A stretch of 60,058 nt of DNA, taken from NCBI GenBank assembly GCA_017617475.1, contig JAFZWC010000034.1:1-60058 (forward strand). The letters are read 5' to 3'. Under the pieces are notes generated by a model. That model had not been told where the DNA came from, did no database searches, and was given only the letters and a program-made list of their open reading frames with translations. The stretch is from Bacteroidales bacterium. Lineage in GTDB: Bacteria; Bacteroidota; Bacteroidia; Bacteroidales; UBA932. Shown piece by piece: positions 45,653 to 56,342 of this stretch. The translations under genes and the position numbers were made by a program. Positions within the stretch are counted from its first letter, which is position 1. The number at the start of each line of letters is the position of its first letter.

Positions 45653-47626
45653 ATGAAAAAGATATTTGTATATATTCTCTCTGCAGTAGCTGCCCTGGTT
45701 CTCGTGTCTTGCGACAAGATCTTCGACAACCTGGAAGGTGACCTGACCAAGATGGACGCCGAGGCTCTGTCCGGCTCCGTAGCCGGTCTGGACCGCCTCA
45801 TGGCCAGCCTCTACGCCAGCATTCCGATGAACGCTTTTGCCGAGCAGGACAAACAGACGATCATCGCCAACGACTCCAACACCAGCGGTTCCTATTCCGG
45901 TGGCGTGACCGGCAGCTGGGATTACACTTATGTCCGTGACATCAACATGTTCTTCAAAGTGCTGGAACAGGCCAAGGAGAACGCCGTGGTGTCCGGTGAC
46001 GAGTACAACTCCTACCTGGGTGAAGCTTACTTCATCCGTGCCTACTATTATTTCGGTGCCGTCCGTACTTACGGTGGCGTTCCCATCGTGACCGAACCCC
46101 TGGACGACAAATTCGAGGGTGCCGACGCCGAAAACCCCGAACTCTATGTTCCCCGTTCCACTGAAAAGGATACCTGGGATTTCGTCCTGAGCGAACTGGA
46201 CAAGGCCATCGAACTCCTGCCCTCCGACCGTGGCGCCAGCAATTACCGCGCTACCAAGTGGGCCGCCCTCGGCCTCAAGTCCCGCGTTGCCCTCTGGGCC
46301 GCTTCCGAGTCCAAGTATTGGGGTAACGCTCCTCTCGGCAGCAACTATCAGGCTGTCCAGCAGAAGCTGGCCTATATGGATAAGTCTTATGCCGATGCAT
46401 ATTACGCCCAGTCCATCGCCGCTTCCGAGGCCATCATCAACTCCGGCAAGTTCTCCCTCTACAAACCCGAACCCAAGTCCGTGGAAGAGGCTACCCAGAA
46501 CTATACCGACCTGTTCATGGAGCGCAAGAACGAGGAATTCATCTTCGGTAAGAGCTACAAGAACGGAGTGACCACCAACTCCAACGGTATTGACCTTAAG
46601 AACTCTCCTTTCCAGGCCCATGGTTCCGGTACCGGCGTATGGCGCTTCGGCTGCTACGGCGTTACCCTCGACCTGGTGGACGAGTACGACAACTACAACG
46701 AGGCCGGTGTGGCCGTGGACGGTACTGTGAAAACGCGTACCGACGGTAACGAGGAAGTGTATTTCACCAATCCTTCCACCGCTGCCGGTTCCGGCGCCAT
46801 CTTCAACGACGAGGCCAACTTCATCCGCTACCAGAACGTAGCCGATGCCTTCAAGGACAAGGACGCCCGCTTCCACGCTTCCGTTATCTATCCCAACATC
46901 AACTTCCGTGGCACCACCATCATTATCCAGGGTGGTCTGCTCACCGACGACGGTATCGCCATCTATGACGAGTCCAACCCGAGCGTTGATTTCTGGGGTA
47001 CCACCGTTTATATGAACGGCGCCAAGGAAGAATCCGAGTATTCCGGTTTCCACAAGATGGGCCGTACCAACGACGGTTCCTGGTACACCACCGGCTTCGG
47101 CCTGCGCAAGTTCCTGGATCCCGTGAACAAGGTAGACCAGTCCCAGAACCCCTGGTATGACATCCGTTATGCCGAGATTCTGCTCAACTACTGCGAGGCT
47201 ATCGTAGAAAAGGACGGCAACAATGCCGGTAAATCCAAGGAGTATCTGAACGCGATCCGTCACCGCGCCGCCTTCAAGGGCGATGTGGATGCCAATATCG
47301 CCAACATCCTGCACGAGCGCACTGTAGAGCTGGCTTTCGAGGATGACTTCGGTGCCACCCAGTGGCGTCGCCGCGCTAACTTCAACCTCCAGCGTGACGG
47401 TGCTTCCAACCCCAACGGTGGCCGCAAGCACGCCCTCATCCCGGTCATGAGCCTGAAGAATGTCTTCGGCGGTGGCTACGGCACCATCCTGGTCCGTACC
47501 AACTGCTGGGACTACGACACCAACGTGCGTCCTGCCCAGGCTTCCTTCAACAACCTCAGCTACTATACCTCTATACCTAAGTATAATACTGAGAATAAGC
47601 TGGTTCCTAACCCCATCCAGGAATAA
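45653..47626 (+). CDS. susD: SusD-like surface glycan-binding lipoprotein
   Basis: A 657-residue surface lipoprotein that caps the SusC transporter. The start at 45653 gives MKKIFVYILSAVAALVLVSC with the lipobox Cys at about residue 20. The TPR-containing RagB/SusD fold follows, with recognisable segments EAYFIRAYYYFGAVRTYGGVPIV (quoted in part) near residue 125 and WYDIRYAEILLNYCEA near 500. Upstream in-frame codons overlap the SusC end and are unlikely to be used. It is immediately followed by a DUF3823 lipoprotein gene. Confidence 0.94.
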   Translation: MKKIFVYILSAVAALVLVSCDKIFDNLEGDLTKMDAEALSGSVAGLDRLMASLYASIPMNAFAEQDKQTIIANDSNTSGSYSGGVTGSWDYTYVRDINMFFKVLEQAKENAVVSGDEYNSYLGEAYFIRAYYYFGAVRTYGGVPIVTEPLDDKFEGADAENPELYVPRSTEKDTWDFVLSELDKAIELLPSDRGASNYRATKWAALGLKSRVALWAASESKYWGNAPLGSNYQAVQQKLAYMDKSYADAYYAQSIAASEAIINSGKFSLYKPEPKSVEEATQNYTDLFMERKNEEFIFGKSYKNGVTTNSNGIDLKNSPFQAHGSGTGVWRFGCYGVTLDLVDEYDNYNEAGVAVDGTVKTRTDGNEEVYFTNPSTAAGSGAIFNDEANFIRYQNVADAFKDKDARFHASVIYPNINFRGTTIIIQGGLLTDDGIAIYDESNPSVDFWGTTVYMNGAKEESEYSGFHKMGRTNDGSWYTTGFGLRKFLDPVNKVDQSQNPWYDIRYAEILLNYCEAIVEKDGNNAGKSKEYLNAIRHRAAFKGDVDANIANILHERTVELAFEDDFGATQWRRRANFNLQRDGASNPNGGRKHALIPVMSLKNVFGGGYGTILVRTNCWDYDTNVRPAQASFNNLSYYTSIPKYNTENKLVPNPIQE

Positions 47627-47630
47627 TAAT

Positions 47631-48566
47631 ATGAATGCTATGAAAAAGATTATAACTGTCTTATCTTGCGCTTTTGCCCTTACCGTTGTAACCTCCTGCG
47701 ACTGGTTCAAGCTGGATAACCAGGAAGGTTGGGACGCTTCCGTAGAGGGCCAGATTCTGGATGCCGGCACCAATCAGCCCATTCAGTTTGCACAGGGTTC
47801 TTCCGCCATCAACGTGGTGGAAAAAGGATGGCAGGCCGAAGCCAACCAGGCATGGGCCGTTAAGAGCAACGGTTCTTACAAGAACGCGCTGGTCTTCGCC
47901 GGTCAGTATGTCATGAACACGGTTTCCTCCAACTTCCAGGCTGAACCCCAGACCTTTGAACTCAAGAAGGGCGCCAACACGGTGGACTTCAAGGTTACTC
48001 CTTACGTTCGCATCGAGAACGTTTCCTGGAGCATGGAAGGCAAAAAGATCAAAGTCTCCTGCAAGGTCTCCAGCCCGGTGGCTCAGGTGAACAATATTGG
48101 TGAAGTCCGTCTGTGCATTGCCATGGACCGCTTCGTGAGCATGTCCAACAATGCTGCCGACAAAGATCCCAATGCCGCTACTACGGATGCAGATCCTTCC
48201 GGTACCACGGTTTCTCTCCTCATCGACCCGGATTACACCAATGCCGCCGGTCAGAAGCCCAATGCCCAGGAATTCCAGTACGACCAGGTTCACTATGTGC
48301 GCATAGCCGCCCTGGGTGCCCACTATCAGATTGTTCCTGAGTGGACGGAGAGCATTGAGGAATCCGTGTTTGACATGGATGCCTATGTGGCTGCCGGTGC
48401 TCCTGAAGACTGGTGGAACTACTTTGTCACCGTGGTGACGGAGATTGTTCACCCCGCTTCCTACACCAACGACGGTTCCGTGAACTCCGGTAACGCCTAC
48501 AACTACAGCCCGGTTTACAAACTGGACCTGAAGGCCGGTACCTTTACCGAGGTGACCGACTGGTAG
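47631..48566 (+). CDS. DUF3823 lipoprotein (SusE/F-position glycan-binding protein)
   Basis: About 311 residues with signal peptide and lipobox (LTVVTSC). MNAMKK offers two starts, 47631 and 47640. An N-terminal prealbumin/CNA-B-like DUF3823 domain (about residues 35-130, VEGQILDAGTNQPIQF) is followed by a second beta-sandwich region to the end. Genes of this family regularly follow susD in Bacteroidetes PULs and are thought to add surface glycan binding. A strong intrinsic terminator follows, so it probably closes the esterase-susC-susD transcript. Confidence 0.8.
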   Translation: MNAMKKIITVLSCAFALTVVTSCDWFKLDNQEGWDASVEGQILDAGTNQPIQFAQGSSAINVVEKGWQAEANQAWAVKSNGSYKNALVFAGQYVMNTVSSNFQAEPQTFELKKGANTVDFKVTPYVRIENVSWSMEGKKIKVSCKVSSPVAQVNNIGEVRLCIAMDRFVSMSNNAADKDPNAATTDADPSGTTVSLLIDPDYTNAAGQKPNAQEFQYDQVHYVRIAALGAHYQIVPEWTESIEESVFDMDAYVAAGAPEDWWNYFVTVVTEIVHPASYTNDGSVNSGNAYNYSPVYKLDLKAGTFTEVTDW

Positions 48567-48579
48567 TCCTCTTTTAAAT

Positions 48580-48616
48580 AATGCCGGTCCGGATGTGTTC
48601 TGGGCCGGCATTTTTT
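48580..48616 (+). terminator. Intrinsic terminator after the DUF3823 gene
   Basis: AATGCCGG (48580-48587) pairs with CCGGCATT (48605-48612), followed by a run of T. It is the clearest terminator in the locus and separates the SusCD operon from the GH3/esterase genes. Confidence 0.85.
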
Positions 48617-48644
48617 ATCTCTACACACAAAACACGCTGAATCT

Positions 48645-50852
48645 ATGAAATCTTATATCTATGCTGCCCTGGGAGCCTTGCTGCTTACGTCGGCCCTGGT
48701 GCGCGCCCAGGAAGTAACCTATCCCTTCCAGGATACCAAGCTTTCCGAAGAAGAGCGTCTGGACAACGCCGTCTCCCTGATGACGGTGGAAGAAAAGCTG
48801 GGAACCATCGTGGGCCAGGGCGTTCCTCGCCTGGGCATCGAGAACCCCGGCGCCGCCGAGGCTATCCACGGCATTGTGAAGGGCGGTTCCAACGAGCTTC
48901 CCAATGCCGGCAACGCCGGTCAGTTCGGCGGTGGCAACTGGCCTGGCTATGTGCCCCCCAAATACCGCAACAGCACCGCTTTCCCTCAGGCTTACGGCGT
49001 GGGTGAGACCTGGGACCGTGAAATGGCCTGGATCGTGGGTGACGTCATGTCCTACGAGGCCCGTTTCTATTCCAAGGACAACCCCCGCAAGAGCCTCATC
49101 CTCTGGGCTCCCAATGCCGACCTGGCCCGTGACCCCCGCTGGGGCCGCACCGAGGAAAGCTTCGGCGAAGACCCTTATCTGGTGGGCGAACTGGTAGCCG
49201 CCGAGGTGAAGGGCATCCAGGGCGATGACCCCACCTACTGGCGCAGCGCCTCCCTCATGAAGCACTTCCTGGCCAACAGCAACGAGGACAACCGCTACAA
49301 GACGGACTCCCGCTTTGACGAGAAACTCTTCCGCGAATACTACAGCTACGGCTTCTGGAAAGGTGCCAAGGCCGGCTCCATGTCCGTGATGACGGCCTAT
49401 AACGCCTACAACGGCGTCCCTTGTATCGCCAACGACTTCATCAAGGAAATCCTCATTGACGAGTGGGGCATGAAAGGCACCATCGTAGACGATGCCGGCG
49501 CCCTTCCGTTCATGTATGCTCCGCAGATGCACAATTATGCCAAGGACCAGAACGAGGCCATCCAGATGGCCCTGGACGCCGGTCTGTCCCGCTTCATCGA
49601 CTCCCGCTTCGAGCAGGTGAAGGCCGCCTGGGATGCCGGTTTCCTCTCTGAAGAGACCGTTGACGCCTGCACCAAGGCCAACCTCCGCACCATGCTCCGT
49701 CTGGGTCTGATGGATGCCGAATGCCCTTACGACAAGCAGGACTTCGGCTCTGACGAGGACATTCCCTGGGAGCGTCAGGAGTTCAAGGACAAGGCCCTCC
49801 TGGTCACTCAGAAGTCCGTCGTTCTGCTCAAGAACGAAGGCAACATCCTGCCCATCGACAAGAACAAGGTGAAGAAGATCGCCGTGTTCGGCAACCGGGC
49901 CGAAGAAGTCCTGAAGGACTGGTACGGCGCCCTCCCGGCCTACCGCGTTTCCGCCCTGGACGGCATCAAGGCCAAGGTGGAAGGCACCGACGTTGAGGTG
50001 AAGTTCCAGAAATGGGACTCCGACGGCAGCGCCCAGATGCTGGCCGCCTGGGCCGATGTCTGCATCGTGTGCGTGGGCAACCACCCCGCCACCAGCCCGG
50101 ACTGGGGCCCCATGTCCATCCAGAGCCCCTGGGCTATGGGTACAGTAGCCGGTGACGGCCGCGAAGCCCTGGACCGCCGCAGCCTCCAGCTGGAGACCGA
50201 AGACCTCATCAAGGTGGTCTGGCAGGCCAATCACAATACCGTGGTAGCCCTCATCTCCAGCTTCCCGTATGCCATTAACTGGACGGCAAAGAATGTTCCC
50301 GGCATCGTGCACATCACCCAGTGCAGCCAGGAACTGGGCACCGCCCTGGCCGATGTCCTCTTCGGCGACTACAACCCCGCCGGCCGCACCACCCAGACCT
50401 GGGTGAGCGACATCCTGGACCTCCCGAACCTCCTGGACTACGACATCACCAAGGGCCGTACCTACATGTACGCCAAGGCCAAACCCATCTATCCTTTCGG
50501 CTATGGCCTCAGCTACACCACCTTCAAGTATTCCAAGATGAAAGTGGAGAAGAAGGACGGCAACTACGTGGTGAAGTTCCAGCTCAAGAACACCGGTTCC
50601 CGCGACGGCGAGGAAGTGGTGCAGGTATACGCCAAGTTCAAGAACGACGACGCCTCCAAGCGTCTGCGCGGCTTCGACCGTGTGGCCGTCAAGGCAGGGG
50701 AGACCAAGGACGTGGAGATTGTAATCCCGGCCGATGATCTCAAGCTCTGGGACATGGACAAGCACCAGTGGGCTTTCTCCGGCAAGAAGGTGAAGCTCCA
50801 GGTGGGCGCTTCTTCCCAGGATATCCGCCTCAAAAAGAACGTTAAACTCTAA
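48645..50852 (+). CDS. Glycoside hydrolase family 3, secreted
   Basis: Exo-beta-glycosidase of 735 residues with signal peptide (MKSYIYAALGALLLTSALVRAQ). The N-terminal barrel (about 35-330) contains GVGETWDREM, WAPNADLARDPRWGRTEE and KHFLANSNE. The nucleophile position reads GTIVDDAGA (D283), so the usual Ser/Thr before the Asp and the aromatic after it are replaced by Asp and Ala. The C-terminal domain and a fibronectin-III-like domain complete the usual plan. It is followed 22 bp later by a CE1 esterase, suggesting joint removal of ester groups and terminal sugars. Xylosidase or glucosidase activity is possible. Confidence 0.9.
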   Translation: MKSYIYAALGALLLTSALVRAQEVTYPFQDTKLSEEERLDNAVSLMTVEEKLGTIVGQGVPRLGIENPGAAEAIHGIVKGGSNELPNAGNAGQFGGGNWPGYVPPKYRNSTAFPQAYGVGETWDREMAWIVGDVMSYEARFYSKDNPRKSLILWAPNADLARDPRWGRTEESFGEDPYLVGELVAAEVKGIQGDDPTYWRSASLMKHFLANSNEDNRYKTDSRFDEKLFREYYSYGFWKGAKAGSMSVMTAYNAYNGVPCIANDFIKEILIDEWGMKGTIVDDAGALPFMYAPQMHNYAKDQNEAIQMALDAGLSRFIDSRFEQVKAAWDAGFLSEETVDACTKANLRTMLRLGLMDAECPYDKQDFGSDEDIPWERQEFKDKALLVTQKSVVLLKNEGNILPIDKNKVKKIAVFGNRAEEVLKDWYGALPAYRVSALDGIKAKVEGTDVEVKFQKWDSDGSAQMLAAWADVCIVCVGNHPATSPDWGPMSIQSPWAMGTVAGDGREALDRRSLQLETEDLIKVVWQANHNTVVALISSFPYAINWTAKNVPGIVHITQCSQELGTALADVLFGDYNPAGRTTQTWVSDILDLPNLLDYDITKGRTYMYAKAKPIYPFGYGLSYTTFKYSKMKVEKKDGNYVVKFQLKNTGSRDGEEVVQVYAKFKNDDASKRLRGFDRVAVKAGETKDVEIVIPADDLKLWDMDKHQWAFSGKKVKLQVGASSQDIRLKKNVKL

Positions 50853-50874
50853 TCCCCAATAACACAAACACTTT

Positions 50875-52023
50875 ATGAAAAAAATCTTTACGATTCTGGC
50901 TGCAGCAGCCCTTGCTCTCAGCACCCTGAACGCCCAGGAACTCACCAACTTCGCCTTCGGCGGCCGCGGTCCCCGCATCGTTTCCCCCGAAATCAAGGAC
51001 GGTAAGGTGACCTTCCGCCTCAGCGCCAACTACGCCACCCGCGTCCAGATTTCCGGTAACTGGATGGAGAATCCCTGGACCGGTCTGGAAGACATGACCA
51101 AGGGAGAGGGCGGTGTCTGGGAATACACCATGGATGCCCCCACTCCGGAAATCTACACCTACAACTTTGTGGTGGACGGCGTTTCCGTGAACGACCCCCT
51201 CAATGACAAGGTGCAGCGCGACGGAACCCGCTACCTGAACATGCTCTTCGTTCCCGGCGAGCGCAGCGAGAACTATTTTGAAGCTGGCAAGCACGGTTCC
51301 GTAACCACCCGCTGGTACGACAGCCCCAGCCTGGGTTACAGCCGCCGCATGGTGGTGTACACCCCTTACGGCTACGAAGCCAACAAGAAGGCCAAGTATC
51401 CCGTGCTCTACCTCCTCCACGGCGGTGGCGGCGACGAGGAAGCCTGGACCTCCATGGGCCGTGCCGCCCAGATCCTGGACAACCTCATTGAGAAGGGTCT
51501 TGCCAAGCCCATGATCGTGGTCATGCCCAACGGCAACCCCAACCAGAAGGCTGCCAACACCCTGGGTATCGCCCCCGAGGCCATGGACCGTCAGGATCCC
51601 AAGTGGCAGAATGCCTATGTGACCTCCCTGGTGAAGGAAATCGTTCCTTTCATTGACAAGGAGTACCGCACGGTGGCCAAGGCCGACGGCCGCGCCATTG
51701 CCGGTCTGTCCATGGGCGGCGGTCACACCACCAGCGCCACCATCCTGTTCCCTGGCGTATTCAACTACATCTGCCCCATGAGCTGCGGTATCCGCGAGAG
51801 TGAAGAGTTGGACGCCCAGCTGCAGGGTATCAAGAAGGCCGGTTACAAGCTGTACTGGATTGGCTGCGGCACCGCCGACTTCGCCTGGCAGGGCACCGAA
51901 ATCCTGGACAAAGCCCTCACCCGCAACGGCATGGAGCACACCCTCTACGCCTCCGACGGTGGCCACGTCTGGGCCAACTGGCGCCTGTACCTGAACACCT
52001 TCGCCCAGCTGCTGTTCAAGTAG
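50875..52023 (+). CDS. CE1-type esterase with N-terminal beta-sandwich domain, copy 2
   Basis: A 382-residue secreted esterase, clearly paralogous to the gene at 41229 (shared [42 protein letters not shown] and [13 protein letters not shown]). The signal peptide is MKKIFTILAAAALALSTLNAQ. An E-set domain at about 30-120 is followed by the CE1 fold with the nucleophile in GLSMGGGH (S279) and the His in GGHVWANW. It follows the GH3 gene closely. Its end lies next to a hairpin that reaches into the following gene. Confidence 0.88.
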   Translation: MKKIFTILAAAALALSTLNAQELTNFAFGGRGPRIVSPEIKDGKVTFRLSANYATRVQISGNWMENPWTGLEDMTKGEGGVWEYTMDAPTPEIYTYNFVVDGVSVNDPLNDKVQRDGTRYLNMLFVPGERSENYFEAGKHGSVTTRWYDSPSLGYSRRMVVYTPYGYEANKKAKYPVLYLLHGGGGDEEAWTSMGRAAQILDNLIEKGLAKPMIVVMPNGNPNQKAANTLGIAPEAMDRQDPKWQNAYVTSLVKEIVPFIDKEYRTVAKADGRAIAGLSMGGGHTTSATILFPGVFNYICPMSCGIRESEELDAQLQGIKKAGYKLYWIGCGTADFAWQGTEILDKALTRNGMEHTLYASDGGHVWANWRLYLNTFAQLLFK

Positions 52024-52042
52024 TTGTTGGATAATTGCTGAA

Positions 52043-52086
52043 AAAGCCGTAACTTGCGAATATGAGCAGGTTACGGCTTTCTTTTT
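52043..52086 (+). terminator. Terminator-like hairpin enclosing the next start codon
   Basis: AAAGCCGTAAC (52043-52053) pairs perfectly with GTTACGGCTTT (52070-52080), followed by CTTTTT. The 16-nt loop contains the ATG (52062) of the following outer-membrane gene, whose first codons form the 3' arm. It may end the upstream transcript or hide the start codon. Confidence 0.7.
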
Positions 52087-54866
52087 GGGTTATGCTCTTC
52101 ATGGTGATGACTATGCCCGCTATGGCGCAGGAAGTACTCTCCTCCATCGCCGGACGGGCTATTGTACCCACGGAAATGAAGTGGCGCGATGGGCAGCAGG
52201 TTCTGGACATACCGGCCTATGGTGCCAAGATTGTCCTTGTTGCCCAGGGCGATACGCTCCGAGAGACGGCCAGCCAAACCGGTAACTTCTCTTTCAAGAA
52301 ACTGAAGCCCGGCCCGGTGCACATGGATATCGCGTATCAGGGTTTCGAGCCTTTTTCCGAGGATTTTGAACTCTTGCCCGGAGAGAACGTGGTCCTGGTC
52401 CCTTTCGTCAAAAAGACTGAAACCCTGGAGGCCGCCGTTGCCAAGGCCGACAAACCGGTTGTGACACAACACGGGGATACCCTTGTTTACCATGCCGGCG
52501 CCCTTCCCATGCAGGAGGGCGATTACGCACTGGATTTGCTCCGGCGCTTTCCAGGCGTGGAAATCACCGATGGACAGATTGTGGTAACCGGAAAAGCCGT
52601 CAAGCGCTCCTATGTGAACGGCGCCCTCATCTTCGGCCTGGACCCCATGGCTCCCATGGAATACCTGAAAGGGGACCAGGTGGTTTCCATGAGCGTGTAC
52701 GATGAAGCCAATCCAAACGACAGAATGGACCAGCGTGTGAGGGAGAAGGAGCGGGTTATCAATATTAAAACAAAGGATCCCATTTTCGGCGCCACAGACC
52801 TGCAGCTGCGAGCCCTTGCGGGTGCAGACCAGTTGCCCCGCGAAGACGGCTCGCCACAGCTCCGGTACACGGCCGGTGCCAATGCCCACTTCTTTTCTGA
52901 GTTGCAGCAGCTCCAGGCCGACATTGTAACTGGCAATGTGGGCATGCGTTCCAGCAACATCAACATGATACCGGGCCCGTTGTCCCATTATGTAGATAAT
53001 ACGGACATAAAACTTGGATACAACCGATATTGGCAAAGCGCCCTCTTTGGCAATGGGCTGCAACTCTCCTATTCCTTCGGCCACCAGAAAACCATCAGCA
53101 GGAGCCACCGGCTGCAGGAGTATTTTGAGACGGCTGGTACGCCGGAACGCACGATAGACAATGAGGATGAGGTTGTGGGCCGGGTAAGGAAGCACCAGAT
53201 GCAGGCCTCTTTTGCCTACCGGACCGGAAAGCATTTCAATATCACCTGGAATCACGATCTCCAGATCTCCCGGGATCAAAACAGTCGGAGCCTTTCCGAA
53301 CAAACTGTTGTCGCAGGAAGCTTACCTATGCTGCGAACGCAGTCCAGCTGCTCTGAGAGCCCTTCCTGGACTTTGCAGGAAAGGGCATCCATCGGCTTTG
53401 TCAGTCCCACCGGGAAACAGCTTCCACGGCTGGAGCTCTCCATGCAACTGGGGCGTAACAAATTGGATGCGTGGGATTTGGATACCCTGGCCTCTTCCTA
53501 TGCCAAGCGCTATCTGACCAAGGCGGGCGAGGGGCTTTCCCAGTCTTACTCGGCCCGGGTGAGCCAGAATATTGTGAACTGGAACAAAAGGGACCCGTCC
53601 AATCCCATGCAGAACAAGTTTTTCCAGTTGAACGGGGAATATGACTTTTCCTATACCTCTCAGGACAAACTGCAGGAAGCTTATGACCTGTATGGCACTC
53701 CGGAGCCTCTGGTGAATGCGGCTAATACCTTTGACTTCACTTTCTCTTCCTTGAAGAATTCCCTGCAGGTAAGTTCCACTTATTATGACACAAAGGGAGG
53801 CGCCAACTTCAGCGTTATGGCTTCGCTGCAGCTGGAGGCCGAAAGAATCATAGACCGGGAACGAATTCCTTCATACGCTCCGGTGAAGAAGGTTTATTAC
53901 CGTCTTCGGCCCATGTTAAGCATGAATTACAAAGGCTGGAGTGTGAGCTATAGTTCCTTTGCCCAGGCTCCGTCTGTGCAGCAACTCCGTCACCGGGTGG
54001 ACGACACCAATCCTCTTTCTCTCACTGCGGGCAATCCGGATTTGAAACAGTCTGTCGTTCATTCGATTACCTTTAGTTGGCATCCGTCTAACATGGCCGG
54101 GAAGCACATGCTTATGTGGAATGCCAATGCCGGCGTTCAGGTGCGTCCCATCGTGAACAAGACCACCTTCTTCAGGGCCGATACCATCCTGGAGGAGTAC
54201 GACAATTATGCGGTCAAGGCCGGCAGTCAGCTCCTTCGCTGGGAGAATGCGCCTTATGGCCTCACTTTCTCCACCAATCTGACGGAAACCAGCCAATGGG
54301 GAGGTGCATGGAAAATCTCCACCCAGTTGCGCCCCTCCCTCAGTTACCGGTTCATGCCCCAGTATTTCGGGGAGATTCTGGACAACACCACGGAGTGGGC
54401 TCCGTCCCTGACTGTGGGCGGGAATGTCTATCCTCTTCGGGGTGTATCCCTGGGTCTGAATGCCGATATGGGCTACATCCGGGCCTGGAACCAGTCGCGC
54501 AGCCTGGATAACCGTGCTGTCCGTGGTACCATCGGCCTGCAGGCCAAGGCCGATTTCCTGAAGATTGCCTTCTTCTCGGGGAACTATTCCTGGAACCTGT
54601 ACAAAGATTTCTCCGCTCCCGCCATGGGCAGCAGCGTCCATCGGCTAAACCTGTCGGTTGGTATCGGCCTCCTAAAAGACAAGTCCCTCAAGATTTCCCT
54701 TTCCGGAGTAGACCTTCTCAGGGGTGGTACCCAATATAGTGTTGCGGTGGGCGCCTCATCTATTACCCGCACCTGGACGCCGGTGTACGGACGCTATTTC
54801 CTTTTAGACATATCTTACCGCTTCAACAACAGCGGTGGTCAAAGAATGATGACACGCGGTTTCTGA
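52062..54866 (+). CDS. Outer-membrane beta-barrel protein with carboxypeptidase-regulatory-like domain
   Basis: A 934-residue TonB-receptor-like protein of the Bacteroidetes outer-membrane beta-barrel family. Signal peptide MSRLRLSFWVMLFMVMTMPA is followed by a regulatory-like beta-sandwich domain (about 27-125), a plug-like segment (YALDLLRRFPGVEITDGQIVVTG, quoted in part, near 160) and a long barrel rich in aromatic strands, ending in a short basic tail. It lacks the SusC signature and a SusD partner, so it may import a small ligand or act as a receptor. It is less strictly GC-biased than its neighbours. It lies between two esterases and ends 3 bp before a palindromic element. Confidence 0.8.
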   Translation: MSRLRLSFWVMLFMVMTMPAMAQEVLSSIAGRAIVPTEMKWRDGQQVLDIPAYGAKIVLVAQGDTLRETASQTGNFSFKKLKPGPVHMDIAYQGFEPFSEDFELLPGENVVLVPFVKKTETLEAAVAKADKPVVTQHGDTLVYHAGALPMQEGDYALDLLRRFPGVEITDGQIVVTGKAVKRSYVNGALIFGLDPMAPMEYLKGDQVVSMSVYDEANPNDRMDQRVREKERVINIKTKDPIFGATDLQLRALAGADQLPREDGSPQLRYTAGANAHFFSELQQLQADIVTGNVGMRSSNINMIPGPLSHYVDNTDIKLGYNRYWQSALFGNGLQLSYSFGHQKTISRSHRLQEYFETAGTPERTIDNEDEVVGRVRKHQMQASFAYRTGKHFNITWNHDLQISRDQNSRSLSEQTVVAGSLPMLRTQSSCSESPSWTLQERASIGFVSPTGKQLPRLELSMQLGRNKLDAWDLDTLASSYAKRYLTKAGEGLSQSYSARVSQNIVNWNKRDPSNPMQNKFFQLNGEYDFSYTSQDKLQEAYDLYGTPEPLVNAANTFDFTFSSLKNSLQVSSTYYDTKGGANFSVMASLQLEAERIIDRERIPSYAPVKKVYYRLRPMLSMNYKGWSVSYSSFAQAPSVQQLRHRVDDTNPLSLTAGNPDLKQSVVHSITFSWHPSNMAGKHMLMWNANAGVQVRPIVNKTTFFRADTILEEYDNYAVKAGSQLLRWENAPYGLTFSTNLTETSQWGGAWKISTQLRPSLSYRFMPQYFGEILDNTTEWAPSLTVGGNVYPLRGVSLGLNADMGYIRAWNQSRSLDNRAVRGTIGLQAKADFLKIAFFSGNYSWNLYKDFSAPAMGSSVHRLNLSVGIGLLKDKSLKISLSGVDLLRGGTQYSVAVGASSITRTWTPVYGRYFLLDISYRFNNSGGQRMMTRGF

Positions 54867-54869
54867 CTG

Positions 54870-54976
54870 CGTGGGCGCAAGTAAATCAGAGTGAGCACTT
54901 TAACGAATTATCCCCTGGTCGGTTTGACCAGGGGATAATTGCATAAGTGTCTGATGCCCAACGGGTTACTTCCACG
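54870..54976. repeat. 107-bp palindromic element, copy C
   Basis: Fills the convergent gap (3 bp and 2 bp from the two stop codons). Ends CGTGG/CCACG. The central hairpin has ATTATCCCCTGGTC with GACCAGGGGATAAT. Bases 54894-54946 are the exact reverse complement of 57046-57098 in copy D. Confidence 0.85.
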
Positions 54977-54978
54977 GC

Positions 54979-56217
<1,239 letters not shown>

Positions 56218-56234
56218 TTATGTTGTCTTATGTA

Positions 56235-56266
56235 CAAATGTACAGATTCCTTCGCGCATGGGCAAG
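56235..56266 (-). promoter_or_regulatory. Promoter of CE1 esterase copy 3, with TGTACA repeats
   Basis: On the minus strand CTTG (56263-56266) is followed after 20 bp by TACATTTG (56235-56242). Two TGTACA hexamers separated by 2 bp (56231-56244) overlap the -7 box and may be a regulator site. Confidence 0.65.
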
Positions 56267-56297
56267 CGCGGGCATGCGATTTGAACGCACACAAAAC

Positions 56298-56325
56298 AAA
56301 TTGTACAATTTTCTTCCTACCTTTG
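56298..56325 (+). promoter_or_regulatory. -7 box and upstream palindrome of the hypothetical secreted protein gene
   Basis: TACCTTTG (56318-56325) matches TAnnTTTG, 17 bp before the ATG. The 14-bp perfect palindrome AAATTGTACAATTT (56298-56311) sits where the -33 region would be and shares the TGTACA core half (TGTAC) with the repeats at the divergent promoter. Confidence 0.5.
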
Positions 56326-56342
56326 TAAAAAGCAATTACGGC

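Noticed and set aside
47460..47630. Upstream extension of the DUF3823 gene
   Set aside because: It overlaps the SusD coding end in another frame, and the signal peptide starts only at MNAMKK.
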